53,182 nt of DNA from Acidobacterium sp. (lineage in GTDB: Bacteria > Acidobacteriota > Terriglobia > Terriglobales > Acidobacteriaceae). The notes under the pieces are model-generated. The model searched no databases and was not told where the DNA came from. It saw only the letters and a program-made list of their open reading frames with translations. Positions 35,833 to 43,957 of this stretch are shown piece by piece. Position 1 is the stretch's first letter. Every line of letters starts with the position of its first letter. A program made the translations under genes and the position numbers. The stretch lies in contig PKVY01000087.1 of NCBI GenBank assembly GCA_003131625.1, positions 9,637-62,818 on the forward strand, given 5' to 3'.

Positions 35833-37374
35833 TCAGCCACGCGCACCGCTTTCCAGGTCCTTCAGCACCGCCATCGCCGCATTTCGCCCGTTTACCCCAA
35901 TCACGCTGCCGCCCGGATGCGTACACGCCCCGCACAGATACACGCCCTCCATCGGCGTGCGCGCCATCAGCCGTCGCGACCACATATAAGGCGGCAAACA
36001 TTCTCCCTGGAAAATATGTCCGCCCGTCAGCCCCACCTTCTCCTCAATGTCTGGAGGGCCCAGCACTTGCGCCTCCACGACAGCAGAATCGAGATTCGAA
36101 CAGAAACGCCCCAGCGATCCCAGCGCCAGCCGTCGCACTTCCTCGCGCCACGCGTCCCACGTCCCATTTGTAAACGTGTACGGCACATATTGCGCGAACA
36201 CGCTCATCGTGTGCATCCCCTCGGGCACCACGCTCCGATCGTGCACGCTCTGGAAGTACAGCTCGCACCACAGCGCCTCCGGCAGCTCGCCCCGCCTCGC
36301 CGCGGCAAATCCCGCTTTCCACTCCGCCTTCGTCAGCGGCGCGTTGATCTGTCCATAATGGTGCGGCTCATCCACTCCCGGTCGCGCAGTGAAATTCGGC
36401 AGCGACCGCAGCAGCACATTCAGCTTCACCGTGCAGCCTTCAATCGGAACGCCCTCCACCTTCGCCTTCCACTGCGCATCCGCCGCCCCGCCCAGCAGCC
36501 GCAGCGTCACCCGCGGATCCGCATTCGACACCACCACCCGCGCTGCAATCCGCTCCCCGCCTTCCAGCCGAACGCCCTCGCCAGGCAGAATCTCTGCGAC
36601 ACCGACACCCGAAGCCACCACCGCGCCCGCCTCGCGCGCCGCGTCGCAAAAATAAAACGACACCATCCCCATCCCGCCGCGAACATACCCCCACATCCCC
36701 GGCATCCCGCCCAGCCGACCCGACGCATGATGGAACCGGATCGACGCCGTCCCCGCATCGAACGGGCTCGCGTTCGTCCCGATCACTCCCTGCCCCAGAT
36801 ATGCAATTTGTAACCGCTCCTCTTGCAAATAGTGCTCGACAAACTCCGCCATCGACCACTCGTAGAGCAGCTTGTGTGCATCCTCATCGCCGTTCAACCG
36901 CGCGTCGATCTCTTCCGCCGTCGGCGCGTCGCCAATCCACGCATCCCCATCCCCCGCCGGACGCAGCTTGTCCCGCAGCCGCCCCAGCGTCGCGTTCATC
37001 GCCTTCCATCCCTCCACATCGCGCGGCGAGAAGCGCCGAATCTCCGCCTCACACCGCGCATCGTCATCCCACAGCTGCACGCTCGACCCATCGAGCAGCG
37101 GGACAAACAACCCATTCACCGCCGGAGTCCAGTGAAATCCCCGCGCCGGCAGCCCCAGTTCCTCCACCACCTTCGGGTGCAGCAATCCCGCCAGGTACGC
37201 GCACGGCGACATCCGCACCTCCGGATGCGTCTCCGGAAATGGTTCCTCGATGGTGCACGCTCCGCCCACGCGCTCGCGCGACTCCAGAACCAGCACGCGC
37301 TTCCCCGCCCGCGCCAGATACGCCGCGCACGCGAGGCCATTGTGTCCGGCGCCTACGATCACAACGTCCCACAT
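35833..37374 (-). CDS. FAD-dependent phytoene-desaturase-like oxidoreductase
   Basis: 513 aa from ATG 37374, placing the dinucleotide motif at the N-end (WDVVIVGAGHNGLACAAYLA and RVLVLE); a longer frame upstream is rejected. Another landmark is GGACTIEEPFPETHPEVRMS. The C-end LCGACTHPGGSVIGVNGRNA is typical of phytoene desaturase/carotenoid-isomerase-like flavoproteins. No neighbouring carotenoid genes were seen, so the substrate is open; many acidobacterial relatives are simply FAD oxidoreductases. A GGAG lies about 9 bp upstream of the start. Gene order with an amino-acid permease might hint at amine/amino-acid oxidation, which is only inference. Confidence 0.85.
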   Translation of the reverse strand: MWDVVIVGAGHNGLACAAYLARAGKRVLVLESRERVGGACTIEEPFPETHPEVRMSPCAYLAGLLHPKVVEELGLPARGFHWTPAVNGLFVPLLDGSSVQLWDDDARCEAEIRRFSPRDVEGWKAMNATLGRLRDKLRPAGDGDAWIGDAPTAEEIDARLNGDEDAHKLLYEWSMAEFVEHYLQEERLQIAYLGQGVIGTNASPFDAGTASIRFHHASGRLGGMPGMWGYVRGGMGMVSFYFCDAAREAGAVVASGVGVAEILPGEGVRLEGGERIAARVVVSNADPRVTLRLLGGAADAQWKAKVEGVPIEGCTVKLNVLLRSLPNFTARPGVDEPHHYGQINAPLTKAEWKAGFAAARRGELPEALWCELYFQSVHDRSVVPEGMHTMSVFAQYVPYTFTNGTWDAWREEVRRLALGSLGRFCSNLDSAVVEAQVLGPPDIEEKVGLTGGHIFQGECLPPYMWSRRLMARTPMEGVYLCGACTHPGGSVIGVNGRNAAMAVLKDLESGARG

Positions 37375-37576
37375 CCGCGCGGCGAGCTCCCGCACCGGCG
37401 CAGGCAATCCAACCTTTCCCAGAACCGCGGCTGTTGGCGACGTGCCCAGATCGATTTCCCCCGAGGGTTTCCTGCCAGTATCCACACCCAAACGCCAACG
37501 CGAAAGCAAATTACGCAAATCCGCGCCGTCACCGGTCCGCAACCGCACTTCGGTACAACGCCCGCCCCGCGCGTCC

Positions 37577-37582
37577 TATACT
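37577..37582 (+). promoter_or_regulatory. -10 box for the GH3 gene
   Basis: TATACT about 40 bp before the ATG; a ribosome site AGGAG lies at 37611-37615. Confidence 0.55.
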
Positions 37583-37594
37583 GTCGCTTCGTTC

Positions 37595-37608
37595 AGAGAA
37601 CGTTTTCT
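37595..37608. promoter_or_regulatory. LacI-type operator-like site before GH3
   Basis: AGAGAACGTTTTCT has central CG symmetry (AGAA-CG-TTTTCT) and shares AACGTTTT with the sites before the TonB receptor and GH1. It lies just after the -10 box, a position suited to repression. Confidence 0.45.
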
Positions 37609-37620
37609 TCAGGAGCTTTC

Positions 37621-40311
37621 ATGTCCCGCATTCGTACGTTCCTTGCACCGCTCGCAGTCCTCCTTGCCGTCCTCGCCGCACTCTCCTCGCCGGCCCAGCA
37701 AACCGCCGAAACCCAGCAGCCCTGGCTCAACACTTCCCTGCCCACCGATCAGCGCGTCGATGCCCTGCTCTCGCAAATGACCCTCGAAGAAAAAGTTCAG
37801 CAGATGCGCGACCACGCCCCTGCCATCCCGCGTCTCGGCGTTCCCAAATACGACTGGTGGAATGAAGGCCTGCACGGCGTCGCCTTCGCCGGCTACGCCA
37901 CAAATTTCCCCCAGGTCATCGGCATGGCCGCCACCTGGGATACGCAGCTGGTCCACACCATGGGCCAGACCATCTCCATCGAAGCCCGCGCCAAGTACGA
38001 CGAGGCAATTCGTAACAACCAGCATGAACAATTCTTCGGCCTCACCTTCTGGGCGCCCAACATCAACATCTTTCGCGATCCCCGCTGGGGACGCGGCCAG
38101 GAAACCTACGGCGAAGATCCTTTCCTCACCGGCCGCATGGCCGTCGCCTTCGTCACCGGCATGCAGGGCGACGACTCCCGCTACTTTCGCGTCGTCTCCA
38201 CACCGAAGCACTACGCCGTCCACTCCGGTCCCGAGCTCACCCGCCACCAGGCCAATGTCGACGTCTCTCCGCACGACCTCGAAGACACTTACCTCCCCGC
38301 CTTCCGCGCCGCCGTCACTGAAGCGCACGCGCAATCTGTCATGTGCGCCTACAACGCCATCGACGGAGCTCCCGCCTGCGCCAACACCATGCTGCTGCAG
38401 GATCATCTCCGCGACGCCTGGCACTTTGACGGCTACGTCGTCTCCGATTGCGCCGCAGCCGCTGACATTTTCACCGGCCATCACTACGCGCCCGACATGG
38501 CCCACGCTGCGGCCGATGCCGTGAAAGCCGGCACCGACCTCGAATGCGGCTACGGTGAAGGCCAGGCTTACCCCACCCTCGTCGACGCCGTCCACCAGGG
38601 ACTCATCACCGAAGCCGAAATCAACACCGCCCTCCACCGGCTCTTCCGCGCCCGCTTCAAACTCGGCATGTTCGACCCGCCTTCGAGCTACGCGTACGGC
38701 CAAATCCCCTTCAGCGAAGTCAATTCGCCCGAGCATCGCGCGCTCTCCCTCCGCGCCGCTCGCGAATCCATGGTCCTGCTCAAAAATCAGGACCACATCC
38801 TCCCGCTGAAATCCGAGACTTCCTCGATCGCCGTCATCGGACCCACTGCCGAGCTCATCCAGTCCCTGCAGGGCAACTACAACGGGCCGCCCCCGTCGCC
38901 CATCTACCCGCTCACCGGCATCGAGAAGCGCTTCTCGTCGTCGCACGTCCGCTACGCCCAGGGATCCAGCCTCGTCGCGGGTTACGCCATTCCCATCGAG
39001 CACACCGCGCTCCAACCCTCGTCCGGCTCCGGACGCGGCTCCGATTCCGGCCTCACCGGCGAATATTTCTCCACGCCCGACTTCACCGGCTCGCCAGTCC
39101 TCACCCGCACCGATCGCAACATCAACTTCAACTGGGATAAAGTCGTCCCCCTCCCCGGCCTCCAGCGCAACAACTACTCCGTTCGCTGGACCGGAACCTT
39201 CACCCCGCCCGCGCCCGGCAATTACCAGATCGGTGTCCGCGTCAACTACTGCTACGCCTGTGAAAACGCCGAAGGGTTTCGCCTCTATCTCGACGGCAAA
39301 CTCATCGTCGCCAGCTCCAGCGAGAAGCAGGCCGAGCGCGGCGCCGTGTTCGACGCTTCTGTGCACTTCGCTGATACAAATCCTCACCCGATTCGCCTTG
39401 AATACCTTCACGGAACCGGCTCGGCCGGCATCGACCTTACCTGGATTCCTCCCGCCGCGGTTCTCCGGGATGAGGCCGTCAAAGCCGCGCAACAATCCGA
39501 CATCGTCATCGCCTGTGTCGGCCTTTCGCCCAACCTTGAGGGCGAAGAAATGCCCGTTCACCTCGAGGGCTTCAGCGGCGGCGACCGCACTTCCATCTCG
39601 CTTCCGGCAGTTCAGGAAGATCTGCTCAAAGCTTTGGCCGCGACTGGCAAGCCCCTCATCGTCGTTCTTGAAAATGGCTCCGCCCTCGCCATCGACTGGG
39701 CCGCCCAGCACGCCAACGCCATCCTCGAAGCCTGGTATCCCGGCGAAGAAGGCGGCACCGCCATCGCCGAAGTCCTCGCCGGAGACACCAACCCCGCCGG
39801 CCGCTTGCCGCTCACCTTCTACGCATCGCTCGACGATCTCCCGCCCTTCGCCGACTACTCGATGCGCAACCGCACCTACCGTTACTTCACGGGCAAGCCG
39901 CTCTATAGCTTCGGCTACGGACTCAGCTACACCACCTTCACCTACAGCGATCTCAAAGTTCCGCAGCAGGTCCAGGCAGGCGATCCCGTCCAGGTCGAAG
40001 CCGAAGTCCGCAACACCGGCGGTGTCGCAGGCGACGAAGTCGTCGAGCTCTACCTTACGCAACCCAAAGGCTTCGAAACCCCGCAGCGCGAACTCGCCGC
40101 TTTCACGCGCATCCATCTCGACGCAGGCGCCCTCGCCCACATCGGCCTCACTCTCAATCCACGCTCCATCGGCCAGGTCGACGCACAAGGCAACCGCATC
40201 ATCCTCCCCGGCGACTACACCCTTTCCATCGGAGGCGCCCAACCCGGCGACTCCCCCTCCGGCCAAACCGCCACCTTCACCATCACCGGCCAAAAAGAGT
40301 TGCCGAAATGA
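37621..40311 (+). CDS. Exported GH3 glycosidase with inserted PA14 domain
   Basis: 896 aa, signal peptide (FLAPLAVLLAVLAALSSPAQ). The GH3 N-domain includes WWNEGLHGVAFAGYATNFPQ, NINIFRDPRWGRGQETYGED and KHYAVHSGPE. The catalytic nucleophile is Asp in VVSDCAAA (about 276). A PA14 carbohydrate-binding insert (about 475-615; LTGEYFSTPDFTGSPVL) and C-terminal GH3 and fibronectin-like domains follow. The family removes terminal beta-linked sugars (beta-glucose/xylose) from oligosaccharides; the RWGRGQETYGED region resembles beta-xylosidases. Likely periplasmic. The promoter has an operator-like site also seen at the TonB receptor and the next gene, GH1. Confidence 0.94.
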   Translation: MSRIRTFLAPLAVLLAVLAALSSPAQQTAETQQPWLNTSLPTDQRVDALLSQMTLEEKVQQMRDHAPAIPRLGVPKYDWWNEGLHGVAFAGYATNFPQVIGMAATWDTQLVHTMGQTISIEARAKYDEAIRNNQHEQFFGLTFWAPNINIFRDPRWGRGQETYGEDPFLTGRMAVAFVTGMQGDDSRYFRVVSTPKHYAVHSGPELTRHQANVDVSPHDLEDTYLPAFRAAVTEAHAQSVMCAYNAIDGAPACANTMLLQDHLRDAWHFDGYVVSDCAAAADIFTGHHYAPDMAHAAADAVKAGTDLECGYGEGQAYPTLVDAVHQGLITEAEINTALHRLFRARFKLGMFDPPSSYAYGQIPFSEVNSPEHRALSLRAARESMVLLKNQDHILPLKSETSSIAVIGPTAELIQSLQGNYNGPPPSPIYPLTGIEKRFSSSHVRYAQGSSLVAGYAIPIEHTALQPSSGSGRGSDSGLTGEYFSTPDFTGSPVLTRTDRNINFNWDKVVPLPGLQRNNYSVRWTGTFTPPAPGNYQIGVRVNYCYACENAEGFRLYLDGKLIVASSSEKQAERGAVFDASVHFADTNPHPIRLEYLHGTGSAGIDLTWIPPAAVLRDEAVKAAQQSDIVIACVGLSPNLEGEEMPVHLEGFSGGDRTSISLPAVQEDLLKALAATGKPLIVVLENGSALAIDWAAQHANAILEAWYPGEEGGTAIAEVLAGDTNPAGRLPLTFYASLDDLPPFADYSMRNRTYRYFTGKPLYSFGYGLSYTTFTYSDLKVPQQVQAGDPVQVEAEVRNTGGVAGDEVVELYLTQPKGFETPQRELAAFTRIHLDAGALAHIGLTLNPRSIGQVDAQGNRIILPGDYTLSIGGAQPGDSPSGQTATFTITGQKELPK

Positions 40312-40365
40312 AGCGGCGATTGGCGTCCGGTGCGCCCGGAACCCGCCCCTGAAGAAAACCCTTCC

Positions 40366-40381
40366 ACTCAAACGTTTTAGC
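40366..40381. promoter_or_regulatory. LacI-type operator-like site before GH1
   Basis: ACTCAAACGTTTTAGC, identical in 15 of 16 positions to the site upstream of the TonB receptor at 26887-26902. It lies 82 bp before the GH1 ATG. Confidence 0.5.
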
Positions 40382-40424
40382 TGCTAGGCTAAATGCCGAC
40401 CGATAAGGCGCCCCACTGCTTTTC

Positions 40425-40452
40425 TGAACGCTGAGCGCTGAACGCTGTCCCA
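40425..40452 (+). repeat. Heptad array B (7-bp period)
   Basis: TGAACGC, TGAGCGC, TGAACGC, TGTCCCA in exact 7-bp register, ending 10 bp before the GH1 start. Confidence 0.75.
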
Positions 40453-40462
40453 CGAGGCTCCC

Positions 40463-41914
40463 ATGAAACGCCGCTCCTTCCTGCAATCCGCTGCCGCTCT
40501 CGCCGCCGCGCCCGCCCTCCAGTCCCTCCTTAATTCCGCCGCCGCGCAAAACCTGCCCTCCCTCTCCGCCGCGCCCAACCGCTTCCCCAACGACTTCATC
40601 TGGGGCACGGCCACCGCCGCGTATCAGGTCGAAGGCGCCGTTCACGAAGACGGCCGCGGTCCCTCCGTCTGGGATACCTTCTCCCACACGCCTGGCAAAA
40701 CCTTCCAGGGCCAGACCGGCGATGTCGCCGACGACTTCTACCACCTCTACCCGCACGACATCGAGCTGATGCAGCGTCTCGGCACGAAGGGTTTCCGCTT
40801 CTCCATCGCATGGCCCCGCATCTTCCCCGACGGAACCGGCACGCCCAACCCCAAAGGCATCGACTTCTACAAGCGCCTCGTCGACGCCCTCCTGGCCGCC
40901 AACATCGAGCCCTTCTGCACCCTCTTCCACTGGGATCTACCCCAGGCACTCCAGGACAAAGGCGGCTGGACCAGCCGCGCCACCGCTCAGGCCTTCGCTG
41001 ACTACGCCCACTACACCGTCAGCCAGCTTTCCGACCGCATCAGCCACTGGATGACCATCAACGAATTCGGCTCCTTCATCGACGCCGGCTACGGCGAGGG
41101 CGTCTCCGCGCCCGGCCTCCGCCTGCCCCGCGCCCAGGTTATGCAGGCCCGTCACAACGCCGTCCTCGCTCATGGTCTCGCTGTCCAGGCCATTCGCGCC
41201 GCGGCCACTCGTCCCGTCGAAGTGGGACTTGCTCAGGACATGCCCGGAGCCATGCCCGCCATCGCCGACCCCGCCCACATCCGCGCCGCTGAAATCGCCT
41301 TCCGCGAAATCAACGCTCAGTACGCGACCGTCATCTTCGAGGGCCGCTACACTGACCGCTATCTGCGCACCCTCGGCGCGGATGCTCCGAAATTTACACC
41401 CGAAGAGCTGAAAACCATCTCCACCCCGCTGGACTTCGTCGGCATCAACATCTACACCACGCAGGAGGTCGTCCCCGCGGACACTCCCGACGGCTTCCTC
41501 ATGGTTCCGCGCCCCACCACCTACCCGCACGCAGCCTCCAACTGGCTCTTCGTCAATCCGCAGGCGCTCTACTGGACCCCGAAACTCGTCTCTCAACTCT
41601 GGGGCGTCAAAAAGATCTACATCACCGAGAACGGCTACTCCTCGGCCGACGTCCTGCGTCCCGACGGCCGCGTCCTCGACTCGGACCGCATCCTCTACCT
41701 TCGCAACTACCTGCTCCAGTTGCAGCGCGGCATCGCCGAAGGCAATCCCGTCGCCGGTTACTTCCTCTGGAGCCTCCTCGACAACTTCGAGTGGAGCTCC
41801 GGTTACAGCCTCCGCTTTGGCATCACCTACGTCGACTACGCAACCCAGAAACGCACGCCCAAGCTCTCCTACGACTTCTACCGCAACGTCATCGCCACCA
41901 ACTCCGTCGTGTAG
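40463..41914 (+). CDS. Exported GH1 beta-glucosidase-like enzyme
   Basis: 483 aa. A Tat-type leader (KRRSFLQSAAALAAAPALQS). GH1 barrel start DFIWGTATAAYQVEGAVHED; nucleophile Glu in ITENGYSSA (about 389). The acid/base motif reads TINEF (Glu about 201) rather than the usual T-F/L-N-E-P, so the Pro is missing; the Glu itself is present, so activity is still possible. The C-end LLDNFEWSSGYSLRFGITYV is typical. Retaining hydrolysis of beta-glycosides, probably periplasmic. Follows the exported GH3 gene on the same strand and shares an operator-like site with the TonB receptor. Confidence 0.93.
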   Translation: MKRRSFLQSAAALAAAPALQSLLNSAAAQNLPSLSAAPNRFPNDFIWGTATAAYQVEGAVHEDGRGPSVWDTFSHTPGKTFQGQTGDVADDFYHLYPHDIELMQRLGTKGFRFSIAWPRIFPDGTGTPNPKGIDFYKRLVDALLAANIEPFCTLFHWDLPQALQDKGGWTSRATAQAFADYAHYTVSQLSDRISHWMTINEFGSFIDAGYGEGVSAPGLRLPRAQVMQARHNAVLAHGLAVQAIRAAATRPVEVGLAQDMPGAMPAIADPAHIRAAEIAFREINAQYATVIFEGRYTDRYLRTLGADAPKFTPEELKTISTPLDFVGINIYTTQEVVPADTPDGFLMVPRPTTYPHAASNWLFVNPQALYWTPKLVSQLWGVKKIYITENGYSSADVLRPDGRVLDSDRILYLRNYLLQLQRGIAEGNPVAGYFLWSLLDNFEWSSGYSLRFGITYVDYATQKRTPKLSYDFYRNVIATNSVV

Positions 41915-41917
41915 TTC

Positions 41918-42002
41918 TGATCACTGTTCACTGCTCACTGATCACGGTTTTTCGGAACGCTGTGCCCTGTACCCTGTTCCCTGCACCCTGTACCCTGACT
42001 AC
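41918..42002 (+). repeat. Heptad array C (7-bp period), whole intergenic gap
   Basis: First block TGATCAC, TGTTCAC, TGCTCAC, TGATCAC (41918-41945). After an 8-base spacer, a second block runs from 41954: GGAACGC, TGTGCCC, TGTACCC, TGTTCCC, TGCACCC, TGTACCC, TGACTAC, in register up to the base before the GTG of the polymerase gene. Nearly the whole gap is this array. Confidence 0.9.
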
Positions 42003-43100
42003 GTGTCGTTCAAAGACTTCCTCGGCAACGAGCCCACCGTCCGCCACCTGCGCGAATCCATCGCCGCCGGACGTCTGCCCAACGCGCTCATCCTCGCCGG
42101 ACCCCGCGGATCCGGCAAGTACACCCTGGCCATCATGCTCGCCCAGGCCGCCAACTGCCTCACGCCTCCGCACGGCCCCGACGGCCTCCCCGACTTCTGC
42201 GGTGTCTGCACCAATTGCGAGCGCATCGGCCAGTCCCTCGATCTCGACGCCCGCGTCGACGAAGCCATCGCCGCCCGCGAAGAACTCCGCGACGTCGACA
42301 AGCGCGACACCCGCATCCTCATCCAGACTCACCCCGACGTCCTCGTCATTCCCCCCGACCCGCCGCAGCTCCTCATCAAAATCGGCCAGGTCCGCGTCCT
42401 CACCCGCGAAATCTACCGCGTCCCCGCCGAAGGCCGCCGCGCCTTCTCCATCTTCACCAGCGCCGCCTTCATGAAGGAAGCCGCCAACTCCCTCCTCAAA
42501 GTCCTCGAGGAGCCGCCCGCGTACGCCACCATCGTCCTCCTCGCCGAAAACACCGGCGAACTCCTGCCCACCATCCGCTCCCGCGCCGGCATCTTCCGTC
42601 TCGGCGCCATCCCCATCGACCAAATCGAAAAACTTCTCGCCGAACGCCGCCCCAGCGACCGCCCCGCCGAACGCGCGCTCATCGCCCGCCTCTCGGAAGG
42701 CGCCATCGGCCGCGCTCTCGGCTTCGATCTCCCCACATATCTCGCCAGCCGCGCCGACGCCCTCGTAGTACTGCGCAACAGTATTGGCCAAGCCGACGCC
42801 TCCGACCTGTTCAAGGTCACGGAAACCTACCGCGCCGGTGCCGAAGGCCAGGAAAAAACCGAAGGCCTCCTCCGCGCCGCCTCCTCTCTCCTCGAAGACC
42901 TGCTGCTTCTTAAATCCGAAACGCCGCAGCTGGTCCGCAATATCGATTTGCAAAAAGAGCTGGCCGAGATGGCCTCTGTGGTCACTTACGACTGGATTGA
43001 GTCCGCCGCCCGCGGCCTGCGCCAGGTCGAATCCGGCATGCGCCGCAACCTCCTCCGCTCCCTTTCGCTCGACAGCTTCGCCGCCCAGCTCAGTCAGTAG
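42003..43100 (+). CDS. holB: DNA polymerase III delta' subunit
   Basis: 365 aa from GTG 42003, where the family start SFKDFLGNEPTVRHLRES begins; the longer frame translates GH1 sequence and repeats. AAA+ clamp-loader subunit of the replisome. Walker A is AGPRGSGKYTLA (about 32-43); zinc-type cysteines are C52, C66, C69, C72. Sensor-1 region includes EAANSLLKVLEEPPAYATIV. No ribosome site is seen; the start abuts a 7-bp-period array. Position downstream of GH1 appears accidental. No neighbouring tmk or tatD was found. Confidence 0.92.
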   Translation: MSFKDFLGNEPTVRHLRESIAAGRLPNALILAGPRGSGKYTLAIMLAQAANCLTPPHGPDGLPDFCGVCTNCERIGQSLDLDARVDEAIAAREELRDVDKRDTRILIQTHPDVLVIPPDPPQLLIKIGQVRVLTREIYRVPAEGRRAFSIFTSAAFMKEAANSLLKVLEEPPAYATIVLLAENTGELLPTIRSRAGIFRLGAIPIDQIEKLLAERRPSDRPAERALIARLSEGAIGRALGFDLPTYLASRADALVVLRNSIGQADASDLFKVTETYRAGAEGQEKTEGLLRAASSLLEDLLLLKSETPQLVRNIDLQKELAEMASVVTYDWIESAARGLRQVESGMRRNLLRSLSLDSFAAQLSQ

Positions 43101-43114
43101 CTGCAGCAGATCAG

Positions 43115-43142
43115 TGCCCGGTGCTCGGCGCCCGGTGCCCGG
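43115..43142 (+). repeat. Heptad array D (7-bp period)
   Basis: TGCCCGG, TGCTCGG, CGCCCGG, TGCCCGG in exact register, starting 15 bp after the holB stop. Confidence 0.8.
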
Positions 43143-43284
43143 GCCCCTCAGTGGATTCCCACAACCGACCCAGGTTACTATCTCCGCAACGCTTCTCCAG
43201 CCCGTTTTTGCTGTTCCGCCATGCGACGCGGCCCGCGTTTCCTGCATCACATAGGCACATCTTGTCCGCTAAGGATTTTTGGGT

Positions 43285-43827
43285 ATGTCCCTTTTGCCTG
43301 CCTCAACCGTGCGCACGCTGCGTCCGCGAGTCGTCTCGAGCGCTTCTCAGCGAGCTTCGTCCGCACTTGCTTCGGCCATTCCGGGTCCGGTTCCGGTTCC
43401 AGCCCCCGCCCCCGCGCCGCTCCCCAGCAAAACGCACGACCTCGACGTCATCGGCCCGCGCAAACTCATCCGCCCCACTTTGCCTGACAGCGCCCGCCGC
43501 AATCGCCGCTTCCAGCGCCAGGACCAGCCCACTCTGATCGTCGGCTCCGGCGTCGCGCACGCCGCACGCGCGCAGGAATCCTCGCACGCCGAATCCTTCT
43601 ACCTGCAAAAGCAGGTGCAGGCGCAAACCCCGATGATCTTCGTCCTCGAAGACGGCGAAAAAATCGATGGCTGCATCGAGTGGTACGACCGCAACGCCAT
43701 CAAGGTGCGCTGCACCGCATCGCCCTTCCGCAACAACCGGTCCAGCGATGCAACCACGCGCGCCCTCATCTACAAATCCAGCATCAAGTACCTCTACAAA
43801 GCCGGAGAAAATTCGTCACAGCCATAA
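43285..43827 (+). CDS. hfq: Hfq-like Sm-domain RNA-binding protein with long N-tail
   Basis: 180 aa from ATG 43285 (AAGGA 9 bp upstream); a TTG two codons earlier is possible. Residues 1-100 are Pro/Ala/Arg-rich and probably disordered (GPVPVPAPAPAPLP). From about 105 an Hfq fold is seen: FYLQKQVQAQTPMIFVLEDG and GCIEWYDRNAIKV (Sm1). An 18-residue insert (CTASPFRNNRSSDATTRA) follows, then LIYKSSIKYLYKA (Sm2, cf. YKHAIS in classic Hfq). Hfq rings bring small RNAs to messages. Classic Hfq is about 70-100 aa with the Sm fold at the N-end, so this is an unusual form. The product call rests on the Sm pattern. Confidence 0.72.
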   Translation: MSLLPASTVRTLRPRVVSSASQRASSALASAIPGPVPVPAPAPAPLPSKTHDLDVIGPRKLIRPTLPDSARRNRRFQRQDQPTLIVGSGVAHAARAQESSHAESFYLQKQVQAQTPMIFVLEDGEKIDGCIEWYDRNAIKVRCTASPFRNNRSSDATTRALIYKSSIKYLYKAGENSSQP

Positions 43828-43830
43828 TAT

Positions 43831-43862
43831 GGGTGCCCCATGTCTCGATTTTGAGACATGGG
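43831..43862 (+). repeat. GGGTGCCCCATGTCT repeat with stem-loop
   Basis: GGGTGCCCCATGTCT (43831-43845) overlaps a perfect 10-bp stem (CCCATGTCTC 43837-43846, GAGACATGGG 43853-43862). It follows the Hfq-like stop by 3 bp and could be a terminator, though no T-run follows. A matching start recurs at 53165. Confidence 0.6.
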
Positions 43863-43896
43863 AAAACGCGCGAAGCGCGTCCGCTCCCCCGCACCC

Positions 43897-43957
43897 AACG
43901 CTGAGCGCTTTTTTCTAAACCCTAAACTCTAAACTCCAAACTCCTCCCTGCTCCCTG
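43897..43957 (+). repeat. Heptad array E (7-bp period)
   Basis: AACGCTG, AGCGCTT, then from 43916 in register TAAACCC, TAAACTC, TAAACTC, CAAACTC, CTCCCTG, CTCCCTG. It overlaps the Sua5-type gene and provides its last codons and stop. Confidence 0.85.

Noticed and set aside
37609-40371. A 920-residue frame antisense to the GH3 gene
   Set aside because: The Gly/Asp/Val composition is what GC-rich codon structure gives on the opposite strand; the GH3 frame has catalytic motifs.
41817-42002. An N-terminal extension of the delta' protein
   Set aside because: The stretch translates GH1 coding DNA and heptad repeats (PVPCTLYP); the family start SFKDFLGNE begins at 42003.
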